Source: Tetrastigma voinierianum (Eukaryota > Streptophyta > Magnoliopsida > Vitales > Vitaceae). Taken from it: 64,000 bases of DNA. The position numbers were made by a program, and so were the translations under genes. Positions 43,001 through 55,010 of this stretch are shown here, in pieces (the first letter of the stretch is position 1; each line of letters opens with the position of its first letter). The notes under the pieces are model-generated. The model was not told where the DNA came from. It saw only the letters and a list, made by a program, of their open reading frames with translations, and ran no database searches. The stretch is taken from assembly GCA_016808115.1 (NCBI GenBank), contig JAEQBH010004426.1:100914-164913 (forward strand), in the 5' to 3' direction.

Positions 43001-44248
43001 CTAATGCCAAAAAAAATACCACTGAGATTTTATAATTTTATTATATGTGCAGTGCAATTAGTCCAAACTTGGAGTTTTAAAGGAAAATTGAGTAAATTAA
43101 CAAATTGTGAAATGTAAATTGTATGAGCATATGATTTAATATTATATGCTAAAAATAGAAAGCTGAGTGAACAGAGTAAGCCAATTGAAAAGGGCAAATG
43201 TAGAAAAAATTGTAAAATGAGGACCTAAGGGTCAATTGTTATAAAGAATAAATGTCTAGGTGAAATTATGATAAATGAATGGCCAAAATGAAAGAATAGG
43301 AGACCTAAATGAAATAATGGGTTTTGAGCCAAACATGGCTTTAAGAGAATAAATGAATTAAAGACCAAGAAGGAAAATGAGAATAGGGAATGAGACTATT
43401 ATTAGACGAACCTTGACACACATCTACAATGGAGTTAAGGCCAAACAAGGCCTTATGGATTTAAGGGATATAGGCCAAAAATGTGTGGTCTTAGGGCTCA
43501 TTATATGAGCAATCTCGTTTAAAAGGAAGAAGATAGAAAAGGGAAAAGCTAGGGTTTGGCTAGAGATCAGTTTGGTTGGCTTTTTGCTTCCCATTCCTCC
43601 TCTGAGACCAAGCAACATACAAGAGAGAGATTTGAAGAGGTTCGAGGTAATAAATCAGCTCCTATTCATCTATTTGATTTAGATTATGGGGAAAAGCATA
43701 ACTTGAGAAAAAGGAGTTTTCATTGATTCTAAACCACTTTTGGAGTTGTTTGGGTAGATTACTGGTGGATTTTTGATATGGGACCGAATTGGAGAAGATT
43801 TGTGGAAGAAAATGAGTGAAAATGCCGAATCCAGCATTTTTGAGCGAAACCCATAGAGAATGCAGGGTATGGGTTAGTGGTGCGGTACCATGATCACGAT
43901 GGGCAATCGGTGCCAATACCACTCAGCCGGTACGATGCTGCGGTCAAAGTGAATCTGGAAGTGGTGAAATGATGCAAGTACCACTACTTCATGTTCTGTT
44001 TTTGCTTATTTTACCGATTAAGTCGTATTAGTATGTACCAATTGTTTAGGGACCCTAAGAAACGATTAATGAGGGTTCAAATAAGAATGAGACTAAGTGA
44101 TTATTTGCTTAACCACTAAGAGTGAAGAATTTGCATTTGACTAGGTGCGGGTGAAGACGACAACCTGACCTAGGATTGATATCGAAAGAAAAAAGGAATC
44201 GATAATTGGTTTGTTCTTTGTTCCCTATTTGTTCTCTATATTTGTGAA

Positions 44249-44271
44249 ATATATATATATATATATATATA
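44249..44271. repeat. (AT)n microsatellite
   Basis: About 11 AT units following TTTGTGAA. Confidence 0.9.
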
Positions 44272-44339
44272 AGTTTACGAATTATTAGTATTTATGAAAT
44301 GTACATCCAAATATACGCATGTATGCGTGTATTTAGACT

Positions 44340-45330
44340 ATAAGTGAAATTATTGCATAAAAAGTAACTTGATTTGAAGTATAATATTGAATAGACGACA
44401 TGGCTGGGATTCACAGTGGTCGTCTTGAGGTAACCGTAATTGTTGAATGTGGAATCACATTGTTATTGGAATGACAATGGGTAGGATTCGCATTTGAATC
44501 TGTCTTGAATGTTGACTTCTATAGCCATATGTGAGATGGTAATATTAATGTGGAATCACATTGCTACTGAATGACAAACAAGACAGGATTCACCAACTGA
44601 ATCTGTCTTGAATGTCGACTTCTATAGCCATATGTGAGATGATAATATTGAATGTGGAATCACATTGCTCTTTGAATAATAGAGCAAAGGCGGGATTCGC
44701 AAGCGAATGCATCGTGAATGTCAACTTTTATAGCCATATGTGAGATGATAATATTGAATGTGAAACCACATTGCTACTGAATGACAAACAAGACAGGATT
44801 CACCAATTGAATCTGTCGTGAATGTTGACTCTTGAAATTATTGCATAAAAGTAACTTGATTTGAAGTGTAATATTGAATGACCAACGCTGTGAGATTACC
44901 AATGAATTCGTCATAAAGGTAACGAAATTGTGATATGGAGTCCATTACTATTGAATGACAAAACATGGCGAAGGATTCACATTAGATCATGCGTGAATGT
45001 CGACTTCTATAACCATATGTGAGGGCCAAGTAATATTGAATGTGAAACCACATTGCTACGAATGACTTTAAACAAGACGGTCCTGGCCCGAATACATGCG
45101 TAGATATCCTTATAGTCATATGTGAGATGGTAATGTTGAATGTGAAAGCCGCATTTATACTGAATGACAAACAGAATGGGATTCTGGCGAATGCATGCGT
45201 GAATGTCATTCTATGGCCATACGTGATATGGTAATATTGAATGTGAAACCATTCTTCTTGAATGAAAAACGGGACAGTTCTGACTAAATGCATGCGTGAA
45301 TGGCGAAACCTTTATAGCTATATAGTGAAA
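44340..45330 (+). repeat. ~105-bp minisatellite array
   Basis: The words TATAGCCATATGTGAGATG, AATATTGAATGTG(G/A)AA(T/A)C, CACATTGCTACTGAATGACAAA and GAATCTGTCTTGAATGTCGAC recur in fixed order. TATAGCCATATGTGAG or variants begin near 44520, 44620, 44730, 45009, 45113, 45212 and 45309. The spacing is mostly 97-110 bases, with one stretch of lower similarity around 44.84-45.0 kb that repeats the segment from 44.35 kb. Confidence 0.8.
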
Positions 45331-45349
45331 TCACCCAGACAGCGAAAAA

Positions 45350-45429
45350 TGATATAAAAAGTGTATTTGTATAGAAAGTATCTTTTTACATTACGAGACA
45401 TTATAAGAAGCATTATTTTGATAAATGCA

Positions 45430-45507
<78 letters not shown>

Positions 45508-45704
45508 TATATATACTATATATATATTGAATGTGAAACCACATTTGCTCACCCGAATGAAAAGCGGAATAGGGATTCACCTTCATCTGTAGCAGATATT
45601 GACACTATAGCTATATGTGAAATCCATAACCGTAGTGATATAAAAAGTGTATTTATAAGTATCTTTTACATTACAGACATTATAAAGACATTATTTTGTC
45701 ATCA

Positions 45705-45786
<82 letters not shown>

Positions 45787-45790
45787 AAGC
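45350..45790. repeat. Duplicated unit ending in two long (AT)n runs
   Basis: AAAAAGTGTATTT..AAGTATCTTTTACATTAC.GACATTATAA..CATTATTTTG..CATGATATAT occurs at about 45357-45440 and again at 45640-45715. Each copy ends in a long AT run (45432-45505 and 45707-45784). The two copies are separated by one more minisatellite-like unit. Confidence 0.85.
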
Positions 45791-46329
45791 TGAGAAATGG
45801 AATAGAAACATATAGAACCACTAAGCATGAAAATGCTTAGCGTAGTATTTTATCGAATGGCGGTACCAAGTGATAGGCAGGTGACAGACCAATCGAGGCT
45901 GAGTCATAGAGAAAGAATTGCGGTATGTCTTCCAGTCATATGCATTCACTCCATTTCTTTCGAACATTGATATTTTGTAAAACAATTTGAATTCTGAACT
46001 TCTATTTTGTAAATGCATTTTGTTAAATGTAAATGTTATGGGCTTGTCCAAAATGAAATGCTTCCGCGTAATTAAAAAGTCTAAAATGGAATAACAGAAA
46101 CAAAATGTTTTGAGAAGATAATTGAAAATGTCGGAGTAAGCTAGGGCTCCAGGTTGAATTATGTAGGGTTAGTCGGGTTCGGGTCATGACACTTTTAAAA
46201 AGAAAATTTAATAACGCGGAAAATAAAAGAAAATAAACGGACGTCTAGGGGTTTTGGTTGGACTCATGATCGGGTCGAGGCCAGGAAATTTAGAGAGTGT
46301 GAGCACCAAGTTACCACCAAATTATTGGA

Positions 46330-47860
46330 GAAAGACCTTTGCTACAGTGTGTCTATTACATCATAATAGGCCTCTCAATTGAGTCTGACTACTCCCGAAT
46401 CTGAATAAAATTTTGAGAACCAGGTGCATGACTAGTGGCTTCATATGCATCACGTATTACACCTCAGTAATTAGATGATGTATTACAGGTTGTGGTACTC
46501 CTTGAAGACACAACTCCTTCTACCATGATAAATATACATCTAGTGATAGATTTCTTATCATATACACAACCTTTAAAATCTACATCACTATAACCAACTA
46601 CATTAGGGGAGTTAGTGAGTCAATATGTCAATATATCATCTTTAGTACCTTGAAGATACCTAAAGACCTTTTTAATTGCTTGGTAATGAACAAGACCAGG
46701 ATTGCTCATAAAACTACCAAGCACACCCACAATAAAAGATATGTTAGGTCATGTACAAACTTGAGCATACATCAAACTACCCATTGTTGAAAAATAGCAA
46801 ACATATTTCATTATCATATTTTCTCTATCATTCTTGGGACATTGATCCTTAAAAAGTCTTTCACCCTTTGTGACTGGTACACTTTCAGGAGAACAATTGT
46901 GCTTATCAAACCTCTTAAGGATCCTATCAATATAGGCTCTTCAAGACAACTGCAACACATGATTAGTCTTATCTCAAACAATCTTGATGCCCAAAACAAA
47001 AGAAGCCTCACCAAGATCTTTCATGTCAAAATGGTTACACAACATTTGCTTTGTCTTAGCCAGTATTATAGTTTCATTAGTACTTGGTGTATCATCAGCC
47101 TCCTGACACAAAAATATAAATTGCTCCATTGACCTTCATATATATACCCATCAATAATATTCTTGCTTTTAAAACTAATTGTAATGATAGCCTCATCAAA
47201 TTTTATATACAGCACTGAAACGTGATATAATCAAATGTGCAGCTTGAGCAATTACCATTCCTCGATTGCTAGAAACCATTGGTTGAACCATATACACATT
47301 CTCAAACAAATCACCATTCAGAAAAATAGTTTTGACATCCATCTGATGCAACACCAGATCATAATTCACCACAATCACCATAATGATTCCCAGAATCCTT
47401 TGTGATAGGAGAGAATGTCTACGTGTAATAGATTCATATTATTTTTGTACATCCGACAAGTCTATTCTCTACCTCCCACTTGATCATTAGAGGTCTCTTT
47501 GTAGTCTTGGATTGTTCACACCTAATGGAAGCCACTGCAATGGTAAGCTTGACCAAAATCCCAAACACCGTTTGATTCATGGATTCATTTCTCTTCCATA
47601 ACATCTAACCAAAAATTTGGGTGTATGGAACTCTTATAGCCTCCTCATAGTGACTAGATCTTGTCATCTGCTATAATCGATATCTGCTCTTGCAAGTAAA
47701 CCTCACAGTCATCAAGAATAGCTTGTCTCTTGGTCCTTTTCGAAAGCACAATGGCATCTGCAATAGCTGAAATATCTGCTCGTAGCGGCAGATCATTGTG
47801 GTAGCTTATTGATAGAATTAAATTGTGGATAAAAGATAGTGAGATCTTGGAGTTCAATCA
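46330..47860 (-). pseudogene. RT/RNase H of copia element 4
   Basis: From high to low on the minus strand: RTKRQAILDDCEVYLQEQ (linker between integrase and RT, 47.66-47.76 kb), LELHQMDVKT-type HQMDVKTIFLNGDLFENVYM (47.27-47.35 kb), NHFDMKDLGEASFVLGIKIV and AYIDRILKRFDKHNCSPESV (46.87-47.05 kb), VTKGERLFKDQCPKN, then VGVLGSFMSNPGLVHYQAIK and VFRYLQGTKDD (46.65-46.75 kb). VGYSDVDFKGC appears near 46.58 kb. The catalytic box at about 47.1 kb is degraded. A different copia family from elements 1-3. Confidence 0.85.
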
Positions 47861-47879
47861 AATGGAGACATGGTTTATG

Positions 47880-48629
47880 AGTCAAAGGTTGACTAATATT
47901 AAGAGAGTTTTGTAGGCGGGGATGCTATCCGGCTGCATATAGAAGTCGAGTTCCATCACGAGCATGGGGCCCAGAGATGTGTATGGCTACGATGCCTACA
48001 AGCCATGTATTGCATCACATTGTGACCTACTCTTTGGTGCCACGAGGTGGCCATAGGGATGAGGTTTCGTATTTTGAAGCATTATTGGTTTATTCCATAA
48101 TAGTTGGTTGACGTTTGAACATTGATTATATCACCATGAATTACATGGTAGTATGTTGTGAAAGCAACACTCGTATTCTACCATATGGTCGCATTATAAC
48201 TAGAGTATTCAAAGCATTTGGTATTAAGTTCACCCTTGATGATGAAGTGGTGACCATCACCTTATGACATCTATAATGATATGTGTGAGATAGATGAAGT
48301 TCGAGAAAGTCGGCGATGGTTCGCAGGTTCGTCTGGTTGATGATGTTGTTGATGATGAGGAAGATACAAAGTGTGATATTGCCGATGTTGGACTAAACAC
48401 ACCCTCACTTCATACATATAATGAAGAAACAAATGCACCAACTTCTAGTGATGAGACAGGTTTGGCTTCCCAATTTGAGCAACTATACTTAAGGATTGAT
48501 TGGTTTGAGAATAGATTTTCCAAAGATATTGTAAAATTATCAAACCAGATGAAGAAATTACCCGACTCAGCATTCGAGCTAATTGCCTTAGTTGCTCTAT
48601 TTGTCCTCTACCCTTTATATTGGCGGTAG
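47880..48629 (+). pseudogene. Athila-associated 'putative plant transposon protein' fragment
   Basis: Plus-strand frames read IIVGRRLNIDYI, MNYMVVCCESNTRILPYGRI, ITRVFKAFGIKF and LYDIYNDM. These continue into the open frame 48294-48629 with MKFEKVGDGSQVR and a C-terminal coiled-coil-like part (FEQLYLRIDWFENRF..I.KLSNQMKKL). This is the arrangement of a domain (PF20167-type) common in plant Athila-like retrotransposon ORFs. The first half contains several frame changes; the last 111 codons are open. Function unknown. Confidence 0.65.
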
Positions 48630-50500
48630 TTCTGAAGATTTAGCATTTGTGATATTATTTTATGGCAATTTTGTTTAGATGATTGGAGCCATGGTGTCTT
48701 TTGTATGAAATTAACTATACTTATTTACCATATGAACTAACATTATAGACCTATATTCTTATATTTTGGGTAAAAACTTGAGATGTATGTCATATTCCTT
48801 GTGTATTTCTATCTTTTAGGTGGTTCACATTATGTGGTCGATCGGTTGAGTAGTATGGTTATTTAGTTGACTGTTATATAAACATGACAAATCTCTGAGG
48901 AGTTGGTCAGTGGTGGAAATAGTAATGAACGACCTATCGACTATTGACAATAAGCTACGACCAGTCTACTTGTTGATAGTGAAAAAGTTCAACTGGATTG
49001 ACACATTGAATATTGTCATTATGGGTGGACGATAGCCCTCAATGATCGACTTGTCATATAGTTGTCTATCGATGTTTTAGTATATATGTCATATCGATGA
49101 CATTCATCAATCAGGATATAATATATGTGTCAGTCGATCGGTTCATAACTTGAAAAATTAACGATATTACATCATTTACCATTTACTAAAAACTTGTAAC
49201 AATTGGAGTCATTCATGTTTCAACAAAGTAATTTACCTTAATTTTTTTTTAAAAAAAACCAAGTCATAATATCCTAACTTCACAACAATACATTTCTTCA
49301 GGAATAGTATCCCAATTGTTATGTACAAAAGCACTGTTTCAACTTTTATCTTAACTAGTTACAATTCACTTTCAGCTTAACTTTATAATAAAGCAATCCA
49401 TAATATCCTATTCAAATTGTAATACATAAAATTGTCCATAAAATAATCCATAACACCGTCAGAAATACTCACGATTCTGATAGTCCATTGAAAATATCAA
49501 TATCCATAGCATGACAAGACGTATTTGTGAATGAACTTGTCTTTGTGTTTGTTTTTTGTATCCAATACAAGCATCACTGCAAGTTGCAATATGTAAAGGG
49601 ATATTTTATCTTGTTAGAAATATAGCACACAACAATCATTATTTTAACACACAATAAAAGTGTTCATATCATAATTATAATTACATGTAGATAGACTAAT
49701 GTAGGGCTTACGAGCGATTAATTATACAAATGTCGCTCCATTCATATCCCATATATTTTATGTAAATTATTTACATTCGATACTATTTGTTTGTTCAACA
49801 ACATCAAAATACACATGGAAAAATGATGAGATATCTCACGTTCACATCTGAAATTATCTGTTCGCGAATGTTGCTTGTTATGGCTTTGGACAATATGCGT
49901 GATGAACCCGTTCTTCCCTATCCAATGGAGTGATGTGCTTGCCTGATCCCTTTGTGACAATGTTTATGACATGTATGTGCTAATGATTTTTTTGACAAAC
50001 GGGGATGAAGTAATGTTAAACAAATGACAGAAACATCTTTTATGAATAGAAGCATTAATGCATAAAAGTAAACAAGTAAACATTTACTCTGGCTTATACC
50101 GGCACAATTAGCAAATCAATTTTCGATCGATTGTCGGATCAATGTGGCCTTTACATCTTCGGATGTATTAAGATTTGCTTGATTTTGATAGGATTTTAGT
50201 CAACACAACTTAGTAAATATAGTCAGTTAAATATCATAACCTAAATAATAAAACAATATATAATTATATAAGATGATTGATATGTACAAAAATATACATA
50301 AATGAAGTGCATCAGTAATGAATAAATAGAGACATCTTATTTTCATTTAGCATGCGAGTCATAGTAGTAATTATCTGCAATTTATCATCAAAGTAATTTA
50401 ATACATCGTCACACTTGTTGATTAAAATACCAAAATTTCCATGGGTAATGGATTCATTGTAACACATTTTCTTACCACGCTGTTAACCCATCGATCGACA
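48630..50500. other. AT-rich intergenic region
   Basis: No gene recognised. The stretch 48.88-49.15 kb is rich in ATCGAC and TCGATC words, somewhat like 25.80-25.92 kb. ORFs up to 72 aa have no recognisable features. Confidence 0.5.
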
Positions 50501-50529
50501 TTAAGATAAGCTAGTCCTCCCTTGGTGAT

Positions 50530-51740
50530 AAATGTTGGGTTCCTACTTGCGATTAAGCATACATACACAGTGGAAAATTTTAAAATTTCCTGCTTTCTAA
50601 CTTGAGCCGAGATCAGCGTATGATTGATCGGATGATTGGATGAAGATACATATTCTTCTTTGGAAGATCATGTTCACATAGCGTCGTGTGTCGTCAGCCT
50701 CATATGGCGAATGAAAAACCAGCGAATCGCTCCACCCTCTATAAGTATCCACAGGCGCAGGCGCCGCGGAGGCGAGAGAAAGCGAGTGTGTGTGTTGTGG
50801 GGTTGATCTCATAAAAACGCTAGTCGCCTCTCTTGTTTTGAAAAGCAGATGAATCAATCTCTATTATGGGATCCCTTGGGTTTAAATACCAATTTTAGAG
50901 GCCCGAGGGTTGGTTTCGACCCATTATGTGTGTGACCCTGGGTCACATGTGTGAAATAGACAAAAGCCAGACATTAGAGCCACAGTCATAAGTGGCCTCT
51001 AGCAGGCATTATGACCACCCAAATTATGTCAATATTAGCCTTATAACCCTAATCCATAATAAATGTAAGTAGTCCTTTGTCTAGATGTCTTAAAGTGAAC
51101 ACAAGGCATGGACTATATTACTCCCTTGTAAAGTTCGATCATGCGATTTTCTGCGACCTCCATGTAAAATTGATAATACAAATGGTAAACCAACCCTTAT
51201 TAATTCATTTGAGCATGACCATGCAATTTCCAATCTCACATGTCAAGGGGCCCATGAATATCTCTCTGATGAGGGACGATCTTTCTATTACTTTAAAGTC
51301 TCACTTTGTGTTATTCTATGTCAACTACGAATTCTGTATACCACCAATACGAGATGATGTTGAGCGTATTCAAAACATAAAGCTCCTCATGTAAGGACCT
51401 ATGGTGGTGTTAGGTCGAAGAATGAAAAGAAGACATTATTATGATGAGAAGTACTTGTGACTTATGATGTGTAGTATTTATCATGATGCAGATCGATCCG
51501 GTACAATGTTCATCGACATGTACACTTATGAGCTAACTTAATATCATATATGCATGTTGATTGAGCTATGATTATCAGTCAAACTCCATACTAGTCTTAA
51601 TTCACTATTGCTCCACCAATAATGATTGCCCGAGGACAATTTAGAATATTGTTCCATTTAAGTCGGGGTTCTGTAAGTCACACACTTGATGACCATAAGT
51701 GGAATCTTCTCATGAGTAAATGCCCAAATTAGAAATGTAA
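50530..51740 (-). mobile_element. Possible solo LTR (copia-like)
   Basis: TGTTGGGTTCC at 50534, with GTGGAAAATTTTAAAATTTCC shortly after, is a common terminus of plant copia LTRs. A minus-strand TATA-like TATTTAAAC lies near 50.88 kb, with leader-like GATTCATCTGC after it, so transcription would run leftwards. No coding domains flank it. The right end is not defined. Confidence 0.35.
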
Positions 51741-53870
51741 GATGATAATGAAAATGCCTCTTTTATTATTGAAATATGGCTGTATAACTACACTATTGCC
51801 CTAGGGTACATCACTAAAAATAAACATATCGTAAATTTCTCACATCAACTCACTACAAGAAATTAAGCAAGAATTAGCAAACAAAGTAACATACTTTATG
51901 CCAAAATGTAATAATTGTAGTGCAATACTTACTCCTAAATCATAATCTATCACAAGGTAAAATCACCAACAAAGTATTCCATTCTTGTGGATTACTTCAA
52001 TTGTAATAAATTATTTGTATGAATGAGGTTATAGCGTGATCATACTCACTATTCATTTCCCATCCTTATCTTTCCCTCAACTAGAGCTTTGATTGCAACC
52101 TGCATCTGATGGTTCCTGCTTGATCCCTACAACTTCATCCATTTCCATAGGTGTTGAATTATCTTCATTTGCAAGGATGGTGTTTATGACCATAATTTCC
52201 ATCATTAGGCACTCCACCACCTTCATGAGAATTATACCAATAACTATCATTGGTTGGCATGTTAGAGATATTTTTAGATGAATGTGGCGTGCGAGGAGTT
52301 TGTGGAACCTTTGGAGTGGTATTTGTATCAATAGGAACTCTAGCAGCATCGGGAGGTGTGACAGCAACAAGAGATGTGGCAGCAACAAGAACTCCCTTTT
52401 TAGACTTCAAAATTTTCGCATCTTCTACCAACTTTGTTACTATGCTATTAGCTTAGTGGAGCCTTGCCAAATCAACATCTACAAAATACCCTACATATAC
52501 CATTCAATTATAACACATTGATGAATAACAAGACAATAAAAAACCTATGATAAAGTTAATCTAATACCACGTTGGACTCATTTGTATTTAAGGTGGAAGC
52601 TCCAATGTTGTGCCTTGTTTGACTTCAATCAATAAACTGAAGATGTAAAGAAATAACTTATTAACATCCTTATCTTCTACTATACCAATATTAACATATA
52701 TGACAATATATCAATGATAGAAAAAAGCTCACATCTATGCGTCCGTAGCTACAATAATATTTATTTTCTTTAGCTAGACGACGCTTAATCAAGTCGTTCA
52801 TCCACACAACACCTATTAGATGTGTCAAAAGCACTGTTATGGTGGAGTATCATACATACCACAATTGTTTATGATATGTATAAGGATTGTATGGTCTAAA
52901 AATCATAATTAACAGTAAACTGCATTAAACCAATCACTTACAGGCGAATATAGTATGCACCCTCGGAACTACGATCCTTAACTTGTTTAGAATTCATGTA
53001 TGTCATTCTCAAGATAGAGGAAGAAGTTAAAGACTCAATTATTGATTCCTTTACAACGATGAATCCACCATCCCAAATTTGATCCCATATATTTCGAATA
53101 CCCTCTTGCTTAGTATTTGGTATGGTATTGTAGCATAGGAAAAAATAAGAAAAGATTTTGAGAAATGGTACCCAACAAGTCGGTTCAGAAAATCTCTCTC
53201 GATATCTCTAAAATAGTACTTCCGATTAGGTGTAGATCTCTTGTTGACTAAATTGATGTCAATGCCTTCAGAAGACACTCCTAAGACATCATTGATATCT
53301 TGTATAATAGTATTAACTGATTTATTAGGTCCTAGCACTAGGTGATGGTACGAAACCTTCATAGTGAGTAATGATCGATTGAACAAATCAGCCAGTCTCT
53401 TTACATGCTAGTGTAATAATCCCCCATTTAAGTTGTTATAGCGTTGTTTCTCCTCGAAATAACTTTCCAATGATTTTAAAGAATTTTTTTTTTGTGAACA
53501 TCATGATTGAGGCGTGTCCACCTACACCCATAAAATATTTATATGAGTGATGGATATGAAGTTCCAATTAGAAAACAATAACAAATGAATGACTTTGAAA
53601 ATAGAGTATACAAACATGCCTTTTTGGCTTTGTTGGTTGCCCATCCATCTTTACGAATAACATAATGGATAAACACCTACAATTTTGACAAGACTCAATT
53701 GAATAATTGGCATAACAATACAACAATAAGAAAAAGAAATATAATGTGTGATTAGACAATTACAATATTCATATAAACACAAAAAAATCCACGTGGAGAA
53801 TTCGATAAAAAAAAATACTTAATATTCTGAAATTAAACAAAATATTGAATTTTGAAATTAAACATAGTTG
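51741..53870. other. Region with unrecognised minus-strand ORFs
   Basis: Minus-strand frames at 53051-53386 (111 aa, with GPNKSVNTIIQDINDVLGV and IERDFLNRLVG) and 52165-52431 (88 aa, proline/threonine-rich, VPIDTNTTPKVPQTPRTPHS) are open but not recognised. They lie just 3' of the MULE transposase on the same strand, so they could belong to the same transposon. Some MULEs carry a second gene such as an Ulp1-like protease, but I cannot show that here. Confidence 0.35.
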
Positions 53871-53879
53871 TTTATGGTA

Positions 53880-55010
53880 ATGGATTCTTGCAAGTGACAC
53901 AATTGTGACCAGCTATATTACATCTAGAACAATACACAGTCCGCTTGTCTTAGAATTGGGACTTTGTACGTTTTTTCCTCGGTCTACAAGGTGGCCACTT
54001 CGTATGTGGAGTTTTTAGAGAGAAAACAGTGTCACCAGTTAAACTTTGCTCCAAGTTGTCATCACCAATGGTTGGCATGTCATGTGACTTTATCCCACAA
54101 AACTCACCACTATAAATAAGATTCTTCTTTGAAATGTGAACCATTTATCGACAAACTCATTTTGTTGTCTAAGTGCTGAGGGTAATAGCATAAGGAGAAT
54201 GCTCCACGAGGTATTCCAGGACACTTCTATGCCTTGCAAGTGTATATTCACAGTGATCGGGTCCTGATATAAAAAACTCTCTAGTTGAAACATAAAACTA
54301 TTATTCATGAATAGACTTCTTTGATACCCTCTTGCCATTTGATATTTGTCATAAAATCTTTTCCTTAATTTTTGAGTATATAGACCCTTCCGCCATTGAA
54401 TCATCCTTGTGCTTAAGCCCAACATGCCAGAGCTTAATAATGCATGTTCCATCAAAAATTTCAAATTAATTGATGATGTTTCATTTTTCAACCATGCATT
54501 GAATGACTAAGCGAATTAGTTGTCATTTTATTCATATTTTTGGTGAATTTCGATATGGCCTAATGTTCAAGTGAATTTTCTTCAACCCGATTAACTAAAG
54601 CTTCATTGTAGGTTCATAACTCAAGAAGGTGCATCATAATCTTATTCTCTTTATATGTATATTATCAAACCATTAAAGGAGTAGCTTCTTTAGCCTTGTT
54701 TTCTCTTATATTGTGCCTTGAAATAAATGTGAAGTTCTCCTTCAATCCTGAGTATAAATAAGAGCATCTGGGTTTAGCTCGAATATCTCGGGAATGCTCG
54801 TGAAGAGAGCAACATGTCTGTTTGAGATAGTAACAACTTCCTTCTCTCCAAACGATTGTCTTCAGGATTTACTAGAAACTGACCCGATCTTCATAATTCG
54901 CTTTGAGCTCATAATCCCAAGCTACGGAAAGACATATAATCCGTGGCATCATATTAGGTGGTGTGAATAGGCATACCATGTGGTGCACTCATGTGGGAAG
55001 AGTCAATTTT
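53880..55010 (-). pseudogene. Mutator-like (MULE) transposase, C-terminal part
   Basis: Minus-strand frames in order: VVTISNRHVALF..IPEIF (54.79-54.85 kb, end of the transposase core), LKENFTFISRHNIRENKAKEA (54.69-54.75 kb), KMTTNSLSHSMHG (family KMTTNLAESFNAW, near 54.5 kb), LMEHALLSS and LRQQNEFVDKWF (SWIM-region remnants, 54.1-54.45 kb). The ORF 53950-54144 follows with YSGEFCGIKSHDMPTIGDD and LKTPHTKWPPCRPRKKRTKS, then TAA, then DKRTVYCSRCNIAGHNCVTC, a CCHC zinc knuckle. Stops and frameshifts make it non-functional. MULE transposase cuts DNA at the element's terminal inverted repeats; those were not located. Confidence 0.85.

Larger units (their letters stand above)
43010..46320. mobile_element. 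Insertion block inside copia element 4 (LTR-like)
   Basis: About 3.3 kb separate the RNase H end from the rest of RNase H and RT of the same copia family. The block begins near TGCAATTAGTCCAAAC (43.05 kb). It contains a leader-like TCTGAGACCAAGCAACATAC (43.6 kb), a ~105-bp minisatellite and three AT microsatellites. At about 46.16-46.19 kb it has GGGTTCGGGTCATGACA, which resembles LTR ends of large plant gypsy elements. A solo LTR of a gypsy element is the simplest explanation, but matching target duplications were not found. Confidence 0.45.
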
